Below, in pieces: positions 45,943-54,581 of a stretch of 64,000 bases of DNA (the stretch's first letter is position 1; the number at the start of each line of letters is the position of its first letter). Below the pieces are notes generated by a model, which worked only from the letters and a program-made list of their open reading frames with translations, was not told the DNA's origin and did not search any database. The stretch is from Pirellulales bacterium (GTDB taxonomy: Bacteria; Planctomycetota; Planctomycetia; Pirellulales; JADZDJ01): contig JADZDJ010000115.1 of NCBI GenBank assembly GCA_020851115.1, forward strand, positions 1 through 64,000, in the 5' to 3' direction. The position numbers were made by a program, and so were the translations under genes.

Positions 45943-47670
45943 TTATTGTGGCGCGCCCGCCGAGATTTGCGGCATCGGTTCCGCCATCGTTTCCGGCCAC
46001 TCGCGGATATCATTGGCCGTCTTGTGCAGCAGCGGCAACATCGCGGTTGAAAGTGCCTTCCTGTCTTTTGTACGCCGAAAGTTGAACAGCACCGCCATGT
46101 TGATGCCGTCGTTGCGGTGAATCATCAGTGTCGAAGTGCCATCAAGAGCGCCAGTGTGGTTGACGTTTCCTTTGCCATCGCCATCGGGGGCTACTTTCCA
46201 GCCGCAGCCGTAATATTCGCGTTTAGGCGCACCCTTGTGATCGTAACCGGCAAGCCCCGTGGGGCGATCAAACATGGTCGCAATCGAAACAGGCTTGAGC
46301 AGCGGGCATTTGTCGTAGCGGTCGAAGGCGGAGGCGAATTTCACTAGGTCGGCTGCGGTCGCCAGCCAGCCACCGTGCGAATCCATCGACTCGAAATAGA
46401 ATGAGCCGTATGGCTTGGGAACCTGCATCCCAAAGTGCGGCCCCGTCACGGCCACCGCCGTTTCGCCACTGGCGTAGTAACGCACTTCGTTGGGTGCTCG
46501 GTTTTCCAACAGCGAACGGCCCAGCCGCATGTCGGTAATGCCCAGCGGATGCAGAATTTCCTGTTGCATGTGAGATTCGTAATCGACACCGGTCACTTTC
46601 TCAATGATGCGCCCCAAGATCATGTAGCCCAAGTTTGAGTAGGCATATCGCTCGCCGGGCGAGAAATCGAGAGGCTGTCCCTGCATGTAGCGAATGATGG
46701 CCCTCATATCCGGCGGGGCGTCGATCTTCATCGACCGGGCGATGCGAAGAGGAATAAACATCGCGTCGTAGCTCTTGCCGCGATCCCAGCCAGCGGTGTG
46801 CTGCAAACAGTGCCGGACGGTGATCAGTTTCACCTGCGGATCGGGCTTGGCGACTTTCTCGATGAACGGCTCGATTTCGAGCAGATCGAATACGCGATCG
46901 TCGAGGCTTAGCTTGCCTTTTTCCACAAGCCGCAAAATGGCGACGGCAGTGAACGGCTTGCTAATGCTGGCGATGCGAAATAGTGAGTTGACCTGTACAG
47001 GCTCCTTGTTGGCAACGTCGCTGTAGCCAAAGCCGCGAGCATAGAGCAGTTTGCCGCCGCGCATAACGGCCAAGCAGGCACCTGGCAAATTGTTTTCGTC
47101 CATGAACGATTGCATCAAATCATCGAACGGCTTTAATTGCGCAACCGTTGTGCCAGTGGTCGGACGATTCTTGAGCTCGTAATCCGACTGGTTGTACTCG
47201 TTGGGCGGTCCTGCCGGCTCGGTGGCCTGTTTGGGCGCAGCCATTGGCGACGCCGCAGGATCCGCGGCGGCCACAACATATTCGATCGGCTTGACTTGCT
47301 CCATCAGCCAACCGGTAATGCTGGTCGTGGCGCGTTGCAGTCCAGGCATAAGCACATCGACTTGTTCCTCGTTATTTTCCGACAGTCGCACGTTGAAAAA
47401 CACGGCCAGGTTCAATTCATCGTTGTGGTGGATGAGCGGCGTTTCGGCCATGAATGATTGAAACAAGCCATCGAGCGGCTTTAGACGGGAGTCAGCTAGA
47501 CCGCTTGCGAGAAATGCCGACGGCTGTCTAGCATCGGCGGGTTGCGAATTCGAAGTTGAAGCGACAGACTTCGATTGAATGCTGCTGGGCAGTTCAGCCG
47601 ATCGGACCAGCGGCGGACAACTGATCGAAAATGCCAGCAATATCCATCGAAACCAGTGTCGTCGTTGCAT
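45943..47670 (-). CDS. Secreted serine hydrolase (class C beta-lactamase family) with a collapsed self-copy
   Basis: A 575-residue exported protein with a signal peptide (FRWILLAFSISCPPLVRSA). The catalytic domain from about residue 170 has SISKPFTAV (SxxK, about 232), YSNLGYMILG (YxN) and LDGTSTLMIH near the end. It belongs to the penicillin-binding protein/class C hydrolase family of esterases and D-aminopeptidases. Residues 55-125 are unusual: RLKPLDGLFQSFMAET matches the start of the catalytic domain (QLKPFDDLMQSFMDEN), and LIHHNDELNLAVFFNVR matches its end (MIHRNDGINMAVLFNFR). This looks like a tandem copy that lost its middle and fused in frame. Confidence 0.85.
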   Translation of the reverse strand: MQRRHWFRWILLAFSISCPPLVRSAELPSSIQSKSVASTSNSQPADARQPSAFLASGLADSRLKPLDGLFQSFMAETPLIHHNDELNLAVFFNVRLSENNEEQVDVLMPGLQRATTSITGWLMEQVKPIEYVVAAADPAASPMAAPKQATEPAGPPNEYNQSDYELKNRPTTGTTVAQLKPFDDLMQSFMDENNLPGACLAVMRGGKLLYARGFGYSDVANKEPVQVNSLFRIASISKPFTAVAILRLVEKGKLSLDDRVFDLLEIEPFIEKVAKPDPQVKLITVRHCLQHTAGWDRGKSYDAMFIPLRIARSMKIDAPPDMRAIIRYMQGQPLDFSPGERYAYSNLGYMILGRIIEKVTGVDYESHMQQEILHPLGITDMRLGRSLLENRAPNEVRYYASGETAVAVTGPHFGMQVPKPYGSFYFESMDSHGGWLATAADLVKFASAFDRYDKCPLLKPVSIATMFDRPTGLAGYDHKGAPKREYYGCGWKVAPDGDGKGNVNHTGALDGTSTLMIHRNDGINMAVLFNFRRTKDRKALSTAMLPLLHKTANDIREWPETMAEPMPQISAGAPQ

Positions 47671-47781
47671 GGGAAGCTACTGCGTGTTGAATCCTAGTCA
47701 GAAACGTCAACCAACGCGGGAAGAATTTCGCGCGATTGACAGGTTTCTAGTGTAGTTCAAAGCGTTGCGAATGCCCAGTAA

Positions 47782-49557
47782 TCACTTCGCGTCCAGCGAG
47801 ATCACGCCGTCCCAGCCAGGTGGAGGCGTGCGATGGCGTCCAGCAATGAACACCGTGAGAAAATCTTTGACCCGGTCGTCGGCGGGAACTTTGTGCAGCA
47901 ATTCAAACGCCCCCGGCCAGTTTCCAGCGGAAAACGCTTCAAGCGCGCATTCGTAATCTCGAATATGTTGATCACTCAGAAGCGGATATTCTTGCTCGGG
48001 TGGTAGCAATTCGTTGACCGCGACGGCGGATTCAAATCCGTAGGGTCTCACCACCGCGACCTTTCGGCAGCGAGCGACGTCGGTAGCCAAATGTCGTCGC
48101 ACCGCTTCGGCGGTTTTGCCGTCGATCAGAATCGGAGCGTGGAATGTCCGCGTCATCGATTCCAACCGAGCGGCGAGATTCGCCACCGGCCCAAAGACGG
48201 TTACTTTCACATGGTCGGCGGTGCCGATTTTTCCCGCCACGGCCCGACCGGTGGCAATACCGATGCCGACTTGAAACCCGAACAACGGATGTTCAGCCTG
48301 TGTCGCAGCCACCCCGAATTGAGCGCGAATACCAAGCGCGGCCAACGCTGCCCGCTGCGGACCGTCATCGACCGCGAGCGGCCAGCCCCAGAAGCCCATC
48401 GCCGCATCTCCCTGAAAATCGCCCACCACTCCCGCGTGATCCAGAATCTGGTGCGTCATCACACCAAGCGCTTTGCTCACGCGATTGAGCAAACCGAACA
48501 GATCGCCCGCCGATTGTTCGCTGGTCTTCGAGAAGCCCCGCAAGTCGCAGAACAAAACGGTCACTTCGGCCTCTTGCGGAGAAAGGATTGTTTCCGGGTC
48601 ATCGGCGGACAGCGCCTCGAGCACGAGCGGCGAAAAAAATTGACTCAAGCCAGCCTGCTGGCGTCCGAATCGGCGCAGCTCGCGGAGGCTGCTCAGCGTT
48701 GCCGCCGCCAGTTCGGTAAATTTAATGTCGTCGCGTAAATCGGACGGGTCGCTGTAGCCGCCGCTGCCGGGTGTCGAGGATCCAAATCGACCTGCCACGT
48801 ACAGCGCCCAGCCAGCGCAGGCCTTGCCTGGCAATGGAGTGCAAAACGACCAGTCGATGCTTTCGATTCCCGTGAATTCTTCTGCGGGGCTGGAGCCGTG
48901 CCAAGTGTGCAGCACCGTTTGACCTTGCCCGACGGCCGCTTGAATCAACCGTTGGCTGGGTTGGAAGTCGATTCCTGCCAATCGGTGGCGGTCCCAATGC
49001 AGAATTCGGGCCGGCGCGGCGGAGCCGTTCGAGTCGATTTCTACCAAAGCTGCGGCATCGGCCAACGGGATGCCGGACAACAGTAAACTCACCACGCGAA
49101 GAAACAATTCGTTGTCGGTCACCGCGTTTTGAATCAAATCCGGCAACCGCCCGAGCAATTCCAAGCGCTCTTGAGCATTGCGAAAGGCAATCCGACCCAA
49201 CTCGGCGGCGCTAAACGTTTGTTCGCGAGTCGGCAGCGGAGCATCGAGCGTGACATACACTCGATCGCACGACAGGGTAAAAGTAGTGTTGCCGATCACC
49301 CAATGTTCGCCCGGAAGCACTTGGAATTGCGAAGCCGCCCGACCCTGAAAGAAAACAGGATTTGCGGCCGAGGCCAATCGCTCGACCGAAAGCTGTTTGC
49401 CATTCCAATGCAGCCGCGCATGCTCGCGAGATATTCGGTCGTCCCAAGACGCTGACCATCCACGAGCCTGGCGACCCACGACGACCGAGGCGTCCAGCGG
49501 CAGCAATCTTCGCCAGCGCTGATGCAATTCTGGTCCTTGTGCGACGAGGTCAGCCAT
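47782..49557 (-). CDS. FHA and adenylate/guanylate cyclase protein
   Basis: A 591-residue signalling protein. An FHA domain (about 15-105, with VVGRQARGW and ISREHARLHW) binds phosphothreonine peptides. A middle GAF-like part (about 120-300) follows, then a class III cyclase domain starting VTVLFCDLRGFSKTSEQ (about 329) with the metal Asp. VVGDFQGDAAMGFWG and IGIATGRAVAGKIG follow at about 379 and 430. It would turn a phosphorylation or ligand signal into cAMP or cGMP. No Ser/Thr kinase is next to it. A short inverted repeat GTACAA...TTGTAC at 49750-49774 lies upstream. Confidence 0.85.
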   Translation of the reverse strand: MADLVAQGPELHQRWRRLLPLDASVVVGRQARGWSASWDDRISREHARLHWNGKQLSVERLASAANPVFFQGRAASQFQVLPGEHWVIGNTTFTLSCDRVYVTLDAPLPTREQTFSAAELGRIAFRNAQERLELLGRLPDLIQNAVTDNELFLRVVSLLLSGIPLADAAALVEIDSNGSAAPARILHWDRHRLAGIDFQPSQRLIQAAVGQGQTVLHTWHGSSPAEEFTGIESIDWSFCTPLPGKACAGWALYVAGRFGSSTPGSGGYSDPSDLRDDIKFTELAAATLSSLRELRRFGRQQAGLSQFFSPLVLEALSADDPETILSPQEAEVTVLFCDLRGFSKTSEQSAGDLFGLLNRVSKALGVMTHQILDHAGVVGDFQGDAAMGFWGWPLAVDDGPQRAALAALGIRAQFGVAATQAEHPLFGFQVGIGIATGRAVAGKIGTADHVKVTVFGPVANLAARLESMTRTFHAPILIDGKTAEAVRRHLATDVARCRKVAVVRPYGFESAVAVNELLPPEQEYPLLSDQHIRDYECALEAFSAGNWPGAFELLHKVPADDRVKDFLTVFIAGRHRTPPPGWDGVISLDAK

Positions 49558-49749
49558 GTTGCTAGATGCTTCGAATCGCGTATCGTTTGTGCAGCTTCAT
49601 TCTATACGTTGATCGGCTTCAAATGATGCGATTGCGGAATTCGAGCCGTATCAATCAGCGAACCACAAGGGCTAATAACCCACCGTGCCATTGAAGATCC
49701 ACCGGATCGGCTGGTCGACACCGTGTTTGTGAGGGGCGCTGATTAGAAT

Positions 49750-49774
49750 CGTACAAATGGTCGTCGGATTGTAC
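49750..49774. promoter_or_regulatory. Inverted repeat upstream of the FHA/cyclase gene
   Basis: GTACAA and TTGTAC separated by about a dozen bases, in the otherwise empty 270-base gap before the terminator at 49830. It may be a protein-binding site; nothing else supports it. Confidence 0.2.
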
Positions 49775-49829
49775 AAAACGTTAAGCAACAAAAAATTTAG
49801 CCACCGCACGCAACCTTGCCAGCGCAGTA

Positions 49830-49866
49830 AAAAAGCCGGGTTTCGACTTGCGAAACCCGGCTTTTA
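49830..49866 (-). terminator. Terminator after the HGRC-repeat gene
   Basis: AGCCGGGTTTCG and CGAAACCCGGCT form a 12-bp stem with a five-base loop, flanked by A-runs and T-runs, so it works for the minus-strand gene ending at 49921 and could act in both directions. Confidence 0.7.
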
Positions 49867-49920
49867 TTAAGCTCGATTGCAGGGGTGGTTCACAGGGCTG
49901 AACCACCCAGCGGAGCAAGA

Positions 49921-50316
49921 CTATCGACGGAAGTTAACCGTCGAGAAAGCGAACGGAGCACGATCGCTGTTCGAAGCAGTCGGAGCCGGAGCGGCAGGAG
50001 CCGGCGGAGCGGCTTCCGGAGCGGCCGGTGCTGGCACTGGAACAACAACGCCACCGCAGCAGCCACCACCACAGCAACCGCCGCCGCAATTGCCGCAGCA
50101 GCCGTGGCAACGACCGTGGCAACGACCATGGCAGCGACCGTGGCAACGACCATGGCAACGACCATGGCAATGGCAGCCACCGCATCCACCCGAGCAATAG
50201 CAGCCGCAGCAACCATGGCAACCATGGCCGGCGACAGCAGTTTTCTCACCGCCCAATAGGGCGATGCCGACGACCGCGACCAAAATCGCGATCCCCATCA
50301 ATAAAGTACGGTTCAT
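49921..50316 (-). CDS. Secreted Cys/His/Gly-rich (HGRC)n repeat protein
   Basis: A 131-residue protein. A signal peptide (NRTLLMGIAILVAVVGIALL, cut near AVAG) is followed by a Cys/His/Gly region (residues 31-90) with HGCHGCCGCY, five or six tandem HGRC units, and CCGGGCCGG. The end is Ala/Pro-rich (PVPAPAAPEAAPPAPAAP) and the last ten residues are ordinary. Such density of Cys and His suggests metal binding or disulfide cross-linking outside the membrane. The repeat DNA has a 12-base period (HGRC encoded as CATGGTCGTTGC-type units). GGAGG ten bases upstream supports ATG 50316. No family is known to me. Confidence 0.7.
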   Translation of the reverse strand: MNRTLLMGIAILVAVVGIALLGGEKTAVAGHGCHGCCGCYCSGGCGGCHCHGRCHGRCHGRCHGRCHGRCHGCCGNCGGGCCGGGCCGGVVVPVPAPAAPEAAPPAPAAPAPTASNSDRAPFAFSTVNFRR

Positions 50317-50815
50317 CCTCGAATCCTCCAACAAAAAACAGGTACCTTGGCGTAACAAAACAACTGCCGTCCTTCTTCTCACCCCCGCCTGGGACGGCCG
50401 CCAAGCGAAGGTACCAATTTCCTAGTGTCTCATGCTGGCCGCGTCTGTCGGCCTAATCCATCAGAATTTTTTCCCTGTAAAATCTGACGATTACGCAAAC
50501 AAGCGCGAATAGCTAGTCTAGGACGCTAGGTTAGCATTCATCGATTTCTTGTCAAGCATCCAAGACACAGTCTGCAAAGACTTGGCGATTTGGGCTAACT
50601 GCGAAATCTGTTCCACAAACTCTACATCACACACGGCGCGCGCCTAGGCCAAGAATGCCAAAAAAAAACAGAACCCTGGATCGATCCAGGGTTCTGTTCA
50701 ATTGTGGCAACGTAAGTTCTTACTATAAAGATACTTAAGACTATATCACGAAAGCAATAAAATGCAGCTTTCCACCATATTAATATGAAGAAAATTGCGG
50801 CATTCGGCAAAGAAT
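50317..50815. other. Intergenic region with a terminator
   Basis: About 500 bases between the HGRC gene and the lipoprotein gene, both on the minus strand. It holds a strong terminator at 50660-50697. A perfect TTGACA (minus, 50555-50550) lacks a good -10 partner. Nothing else was found. Confidence 0.4.
50660..50697 (-). terminator. Rho-independent terminator after the lipoprotein gene
   Basis: A perfect palindrome ACAGAACCCTGGA / TCCAGGGTTCTGT with four central bases, followed on the minus strand by a run of nine or more T. It ends transcription from the lipoprotein gene, which stops at 50816. Confidence 0.8.
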
Positions 50816-51475
50816 TCAGCGAATGGCCGCTGGATTTGAGTCAGGCGCTTTGGCTTGCGGCTGAGCGGTGTTTGGCTCAGTTTGTTGATTTTGAGCCGCT
50901 TCTTCTTCCGCGTAGAACTTTTGCATCGTCCGTTTCATATCTTCGGGGTCTTCGTAATCTAGGACCAACGGCGGCTTATTTGGGAATTGCTTTAGACGCA
51001 TCAGCGATCCGGCAATACGCCAGCCTTCGGTTTCCTTGCGTAACGCCCAAATGATTTCGTCGCTGTTTTTCGTTCCGTCCTCTCCCACATCGGTCCATGT
51101 CGACAACACGTGGGCGGCGTCTTTGCTGGACGAAATGAATTCAACTTTGCCTACACTGAAAGTTGCCGTTGGGCTACCAGGCGGGGCAACGGCAAGGTGG
51201 GCTTCGGCGGTTTTCTGTCGGGCCTTGGGTGTTAATAGTAGCGATGCGGTTTCATCGTTGCCGATACGAACCGCTTCGAGAAATTGGCCAACGGCATTTT
51301 CCGGCGTGGCCCCCAACGATGATTGCGGGGCGGATGCATTCGAGTTGGACGGTGCCTCCGGCGCTGTGGCCGAAACGGATTGATCTCCGATCGATTGACC
51401 GGATTGGCTCGATTGATTGCAGCCGATTGAGGCGATCAGAATTGCTAAAGCACCTGCAGCAATGTAGCGGTCCAT
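50816..51475 (-). CDS. Lipoprotein of unknown function
   Basis: A 219-residue lipoprotein: DRYIAAGALAILIASIGCNQ carries a lipobox-like IGC. A Ser/Ala-rich linker is followed by a small folded domain (TPENAVGQFLEAVRIGNDE, then LSTWTDVGEDGTKNSDEIIW and TEGWRIAGSLMR) that resembles DUF4878/NTF2-like accessory domains. The C-terminal 30 residues are Gln/Pro/Ala-rich. ATG 51475 is chosen; a GTG four codons upstream sits too close to the purine-rich GGGAG. Confidence 0.65.
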   Translation of the reverse strand: MDRYIAAGALAILIASIGCNQSSQSGQSIGDQSVSATAPEAPSNSNASAPQSSLGATPENAVGQFLEAVRIGNDETASLLLTPKARQKTAEAHLAVAPPGSPTATFSVGKVEFISSSKDAAHVLSTWTDVGEDGTKNSDEIIWALRKETEGWRIAGSLMRLKQFPNKPPLVLDYEDPEDMKRTMQKFYAEEEAAQNQQTEPNTAQPQAKAPDSNPAAIR

Positions 51476-51899
51476 CGCAAAGCACACTCCCTTCCTTGGC
51501 AGTGGGAACTGAATTCAAACGGTAGGCGCGGCAAGCCGAACTGCGCCGGTATGGTTGAGCTAATTCGCTTTGACCTTCAATGTATCCTCGGGCGATTTTG
51601 AATCAAGGCGATGGAGCAAGCCCCTTCGCCTCTAGAACCGACTCTATCGGCAATGGAACTCTCTAATTCTGCCGAATGTTTCAATCGACACCGCGAACAA
51701 TGATGCATCTTGGATTCCAATTGGCTCGCGGAATCGAAGTGCAGGGCGAAAGTGTCGCAACACTCGCTCGATAGGTCAAGAGAATCTGGCGGCAAATCGC
51801 GCCTCGGCGCCCGATGTTGGCAACTACGAATGCGATTTCTTGCCGACGCAGTTCTGAACAAAGGGTGTTATCGCTAGCGGCGATAGCATCGAGCTTGTG
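51476..51899. other. Intergenic region
   Basis: About 420 bases between the lipoprotein gene and the secreted-protein gene upstream of it on the same strand. No gene, terminator or repeat was recognised. Confidence 0.35.
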
Positions 51900-52475
51900 C
51901 TATTTTTCCTGCAAACTTGCCAGCATTTCGTGGAAAGCCTGCTCATTTTCGGCAACAGTCTTTGCCGGTCCATAGAACTTGACGAAGTAGTTGCCCGCGC
52001 CGTGAGTCAGAACGATCGCCGCCAACATGCGGTAATTGAGGCGCTCGATCACTTTTCCGCCGGCAAACGGGCCGCCGGGCGAGTCTTTGTACGTGCCGCT
52101 GATATCGACAAGATGGACCTCGTTGCCACTAATCGTTCTCTTTTCGACCTTGGCGTTCGCTTTTGCATCCGATCCGTCGGGTTTGCTGAATTGGCCAATC
52201 CACCGTTTGATGTTGTCATCGACCGAGCCTCCAGCGCCCATGATGGTTACGCGCCCGGTTTCGCCGTCTCCCGCCGCCGAATTGACGGCAAATTCGTACT
52301 CAACAATGCGGCTCTTGGGCTGCACTTTTTTCCACCCGGCCGGTGGTGTAAGCGATAACTTGCCTTCTCCAAACTCGATTCTAGCTTGTGGGTCGGCAAC
52401 ACTGGCCGACGATGCCGCGAACCAAATGGCGGTTGCACCGAGAATGCAGGCAGCGATAAATGTTGACTTTGACAT
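51900..52475 (-). CDS. Secreted protein of unknown function
   Basis: A 191-residue protein with a signal peptide (FIAACILGATAIWFAASSAS, cut near VADPQA). GKLSLTPPAGWKKVQPKS begins a globular beta-rich domain, and the end is helical (ENEQAFHEMLASLQEK). The PPAGW opening is common to small exported proteins of this phylum; no catalytic residues stand out. The frame is open back to 52568, but ATG 52475 has GAGGA eight bases before it and begins the signal peptide. Confidence 0.7.
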   Translation of the reverse strand: MSKSTFIAACILGATAIWFAASSASVADPQARIEFGEGKLSLTPPAGWKKVQPKSRIVEYEFAVNSAAGDGETGRVTIMGAGGSVDDNIKRWIGQFSKPDGSDAKANAKVEKRTISGNEVHLVDISGTYKDSPGGPFAGGKVIERLNYRMLAAIVLTHGAGNYFVKFYGPAKTVAENEQAFHEMLASLQEK

Positions 52476-52578
52476 CGCAAATTTCCTCGATTGCAGGTAA
52501 TGCAGCGGGCAAGCTTCAGCCGTCAACGCCAGACGAAATTTACGGGCGGCATCGGAGGTTGGAAACATCGCTATGGGG

Positions 52579-53346
52579 CTACTTTTGATTCAATAGGACC
52601 AGCATCAGAGTGACACCCAACAAAATTGCGGCACCGATCAGCACCATGCTCATCAGTACCAACTTGTCTTTGTAGGATCGCCGCCGCGACGTGGAAATGT
52701 AGGTCGTTGCCGTGGTAGTCGCCCCAGCCAGAGCATCGGCCAATAGATCGTCCATCTTAGGCTGCTCCGTGGTAGGCGTGGTAACTACTGGCGCAGTTGG
52801 TGTTGATCCCGGGAACAAGTCGGCCAGAGCCGTAGCCGGATTCAAATTAGGAAAGACCACCGAGGCTTTTCGCCATTCGGGCCAGCCTTCGCGCCAAACG
52901 AGTGACCCAGCCGCAACCCGACCTTGTCCCAGCCATTCGTTCAAAACCTCGCCGCTCACCGGCCCATATCGATCACCCAACTGCGTACAGGCGTACCAAA
53001 TAGCCAGCGGCTCTTGGGCGATCACCGATGGCATTGTGGCCGTCGATCGGCCGGCGACTTTCCCATTCGAATTGCCAACTTCAACTGCGCTAATTGCATT
53101 TTCGATTTCCGCGCCGACAATGGCCCCAAGCGAAGGAACCTCCGCGTCTTCGGCTGAGATTGCTTCGGTCGCCGAGGATGCCACCTTGGATGCTGCCGCT
53201 GGGCTGGACGATAGCAATGCTTCGCCTTCACTTGCCAGAGGAACCTCCACGCCCACGCCGCATTTGGGGCAAATGCCTTTCTTGCCGGCAAGAAAGGACT
53301 TCACGTTCATCTTGTGCCCGTTGGGGCAGCGAAATTTGATGCCCAT
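52579..53346 (-). CDS. Zinc-ribbon, GYF-like and membrane-anchored protein
   Basis: A 255-residue protein. An N-terminal zinc ribbon (KFRCPNGHKMNVKS, CPKCGVGVEV) is followed by a Ser/Ala-rich linker, a GYF_2-type domain (about 118-165: WYACTQLGDRYGPVSGEVLN, VWREGWPEWRKAS) and a C-terminal membrane helix (LVLMSMVLIGAAILLGVTLM). The domain order is common in planctomycetes; GYF domains bind proline-rich peptides. The protein is probably tail-anchored with its domains in the cytoplasm. It sits between a secreted-protein gene and the RsbW-like gene. Confidence 0.78.
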   Translation of the reverse strand: MGIKFRCPNGHKMNVKSFLAGKKGICPKCGVGVEVPLASEGEALLSSSPAAASKVASSATEAISAEDAEVPSLGAIVGAEIENAISAVEVGNSNGKVAGRSTATMPSVIAQEPLAIWYACTQLGDRYGPVSGEVLNEWLGQGRVAAGSLVWREGWPEWRKASVVFPNLNPATALADLFPGSTPTAPVVTTPTTEQPKMDDLLADALAGATTTATTYISTSRRRSYKDKLVLMSMVLIGAAILLGVTLMLVLLNQK

Positions 53347-53460
53347 GGGAGTGAAATTGACGATAGTCGATTACTGAATGACGTCGGAAAGCAGGAAGTT
53401 CAATTATCGAAGGACAACTGCCGAGGAGTTCGTCCTGTGCGTCAACTCCTTCGACCTTCG

Positions 53461-53901
53461 TCATTCGTCGTTCGCGATTTTCCCCCGGTGTTTCTCCAGG
53501 ACGACGCGGCAGCCGCCGTCGACATATTCAACGCGAGTCATGTAGTTACGCATTAACATGATACCGCGCCCGCTTGGACGTTCCAGGTTCTCGTCGGCCG
53601 TGCAATCTGGAACGGCTTCGGGGTTAAATCCTGGCCCTTCATCGGTGATTTCGACTAACATCTGGTGCGGGCTGAGCTTGCATACCACATGCACTTGCTT
53701 TGCGCTGTCGGAGCTATTGCCGTGACGGATGGCATTGACAAGCGCCTCCTCGACGGCCAGATGGATGCCAAAGATATCGTGATCGCTCCAATGTTCGCGC
53801 TGGAGCGCGGCCATTAGCTCGGCCAAAACCGCATGGCTGGCGCCGCGGATGCTCGGAAGCCGTTGTTCGTGGGTCCAAGTCCAGTGATTGTCGTCCGCCA
53901 T
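53461..53901 (-). CDS. RsbW-like anti-sigma/ATP-binding regulator
   Basis: A 146-residue GHKL-fold protein. The N box is VEEALVNAIRHGN, the G1 box DEGPGFNPEA, and the G2 box GRGIMLMRNYM, matching RsbW/SpoIIAB-type kinases that bind a sigma factor or phosphorylate a STAS antagonist. The STAS protein gene lies about 230 bases upstream on the same strand, so the two form a partner-switching pair. No PP2C phosphatase or sigma factor is adjacent. The ATG at 53901 starts at MADDNHW; the frame is open slightly further into repeat DNA. Confidence 0.85.
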   Translation of the reverse strand: MADDNHWTWTHEQRLPSIRGASHAVLAELMAALQREHWSDHDIFGIHLAVEEALVNAIRHGNSSDSAKQVHVVCKLSPHQMLVEITDEGPGFNPEAVPDCTADENLERPSGRGIMLMRNYMTRVEYVDGGCRVVLEKHRGKIANDE

Positions 53902-53909
53902 TTTCAATT

Positions 53910-53981
53910 GTGGGGCAGGCAATCTGGCCTGCCGCGCTAGTCATTGCTAGTCATTTGGCAGGCTGGAAAGCCTGCCCTACG
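53910..53981. repeat. Dispersed GGCAGGC-type repeat, copy 4
   Basis: Two back-to-back hairpins: GTGGGGCAGGCAATCTGGCC followed by TGCCG, and GGCAGGCTGGAAAGCCTGCC followed by CTACGG, joined by a 10-base tandem duplication (GCTAGTCATT twice, 53936-53955). It separates the RsbW- and RsbV-like genes. Confidence 0.7.
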
Positions 53982-54129
53982 GAGAAAGCCCGTCTGCAAC
54001 CAAATTGTACTCCTGCCGATGGCTCAACGCAGCCGGTTCGGCGTATGGCCCAAACCGATTGGTTGCCGGTACTCCGCGGTGTTGTTGCCGGAAAGAATCT
54101 GTTCGCGAACGATGGATCGATGAATTCGC

Positions 54130-54483
54130 CTAAAACGCTGCCAGGGCGTCGGCTTCGTCGTCTTTAATGTCGAACAACTTGTTTAGCTTGGTGATGGCGA
54201 ACACTTCGTAAATTTCCGGGCGAATGTTGCTCAACTTTAGCCGGCCGCCGTTGGTTTTCACCTTCTTGTCCAGCGTAATGAGCTTTCCCAAGGCCGCGCT
54301 CGAAAGAAACTCGACGTTGGCAAAGTTTAGCAGCAGATTCTTCCGCTTTTCGACTTCCACCAGCTTGAACAGTTCAGTTCCCAATTCTTGGATATTGGTT
54401 TCGTCCAAGATTTTACGATCGACAAACCGCACCACGGTGACATCGCCCACCTGGGCCACTTCAATTCGCCGGTGACCGGCCAT
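54130..54483 (-). CDS. STAS-domain anti-sigma factor antagonist (RsbV-like)
   Basis: A 117-residue STAS protein. FLSSAALGKLITLDKKVKT has the phosphorylatable Ser (about 60-61) in the usual place. The N-terminal VAQVGDVTVVRFVDRKIL and helix PEIYEVFAITKLNKLF complete the fold. Phosphorylation by the RsbW-like kinase (next gene) would release it, and dephosphorylation would let it bind the kinase and free a sigma factor. It has a strong promoter at 54552-54581. Confidence 0.87.
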   Translation of the reverse strand: MAGHRRIEVAQVGDVTVVRFVDRKILDETNIQELGTELFKLVEVEKRKNLLLNFANVEFLSSAALGKLITLDKKVKTNGGRLKLSNIRPEIYEVFAITKLNKLFDIKDDEADALAAF

Positions 54484-54551
54484 AGGATGATCCTTATGAA
54501 AACAGAGATTTAGCTAAAAAGTCGGCGAAAATTAGCATGGGAGACTTCGTT

Positions 54552-54581
54552 ATCATATTTTGCCACAATTACTGCTGTCAA
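54552..54581 (-). promoter_or_regulatory. Promoter of the STAS/RsbW-like genes
   Basis: On the minus strand TTGACA (54581-54576), an 18-base spacer and TATGAT (54557-54552). Transcription would begin near 54545, about 60 bases before the ATG at 54483. Confidence 0.55.

Noticed and set aside
50050-50200. Possible CRISPR array in the HGRC region
   Set aside because: The repeats are 12-base coding units without unique spacers of regular length.
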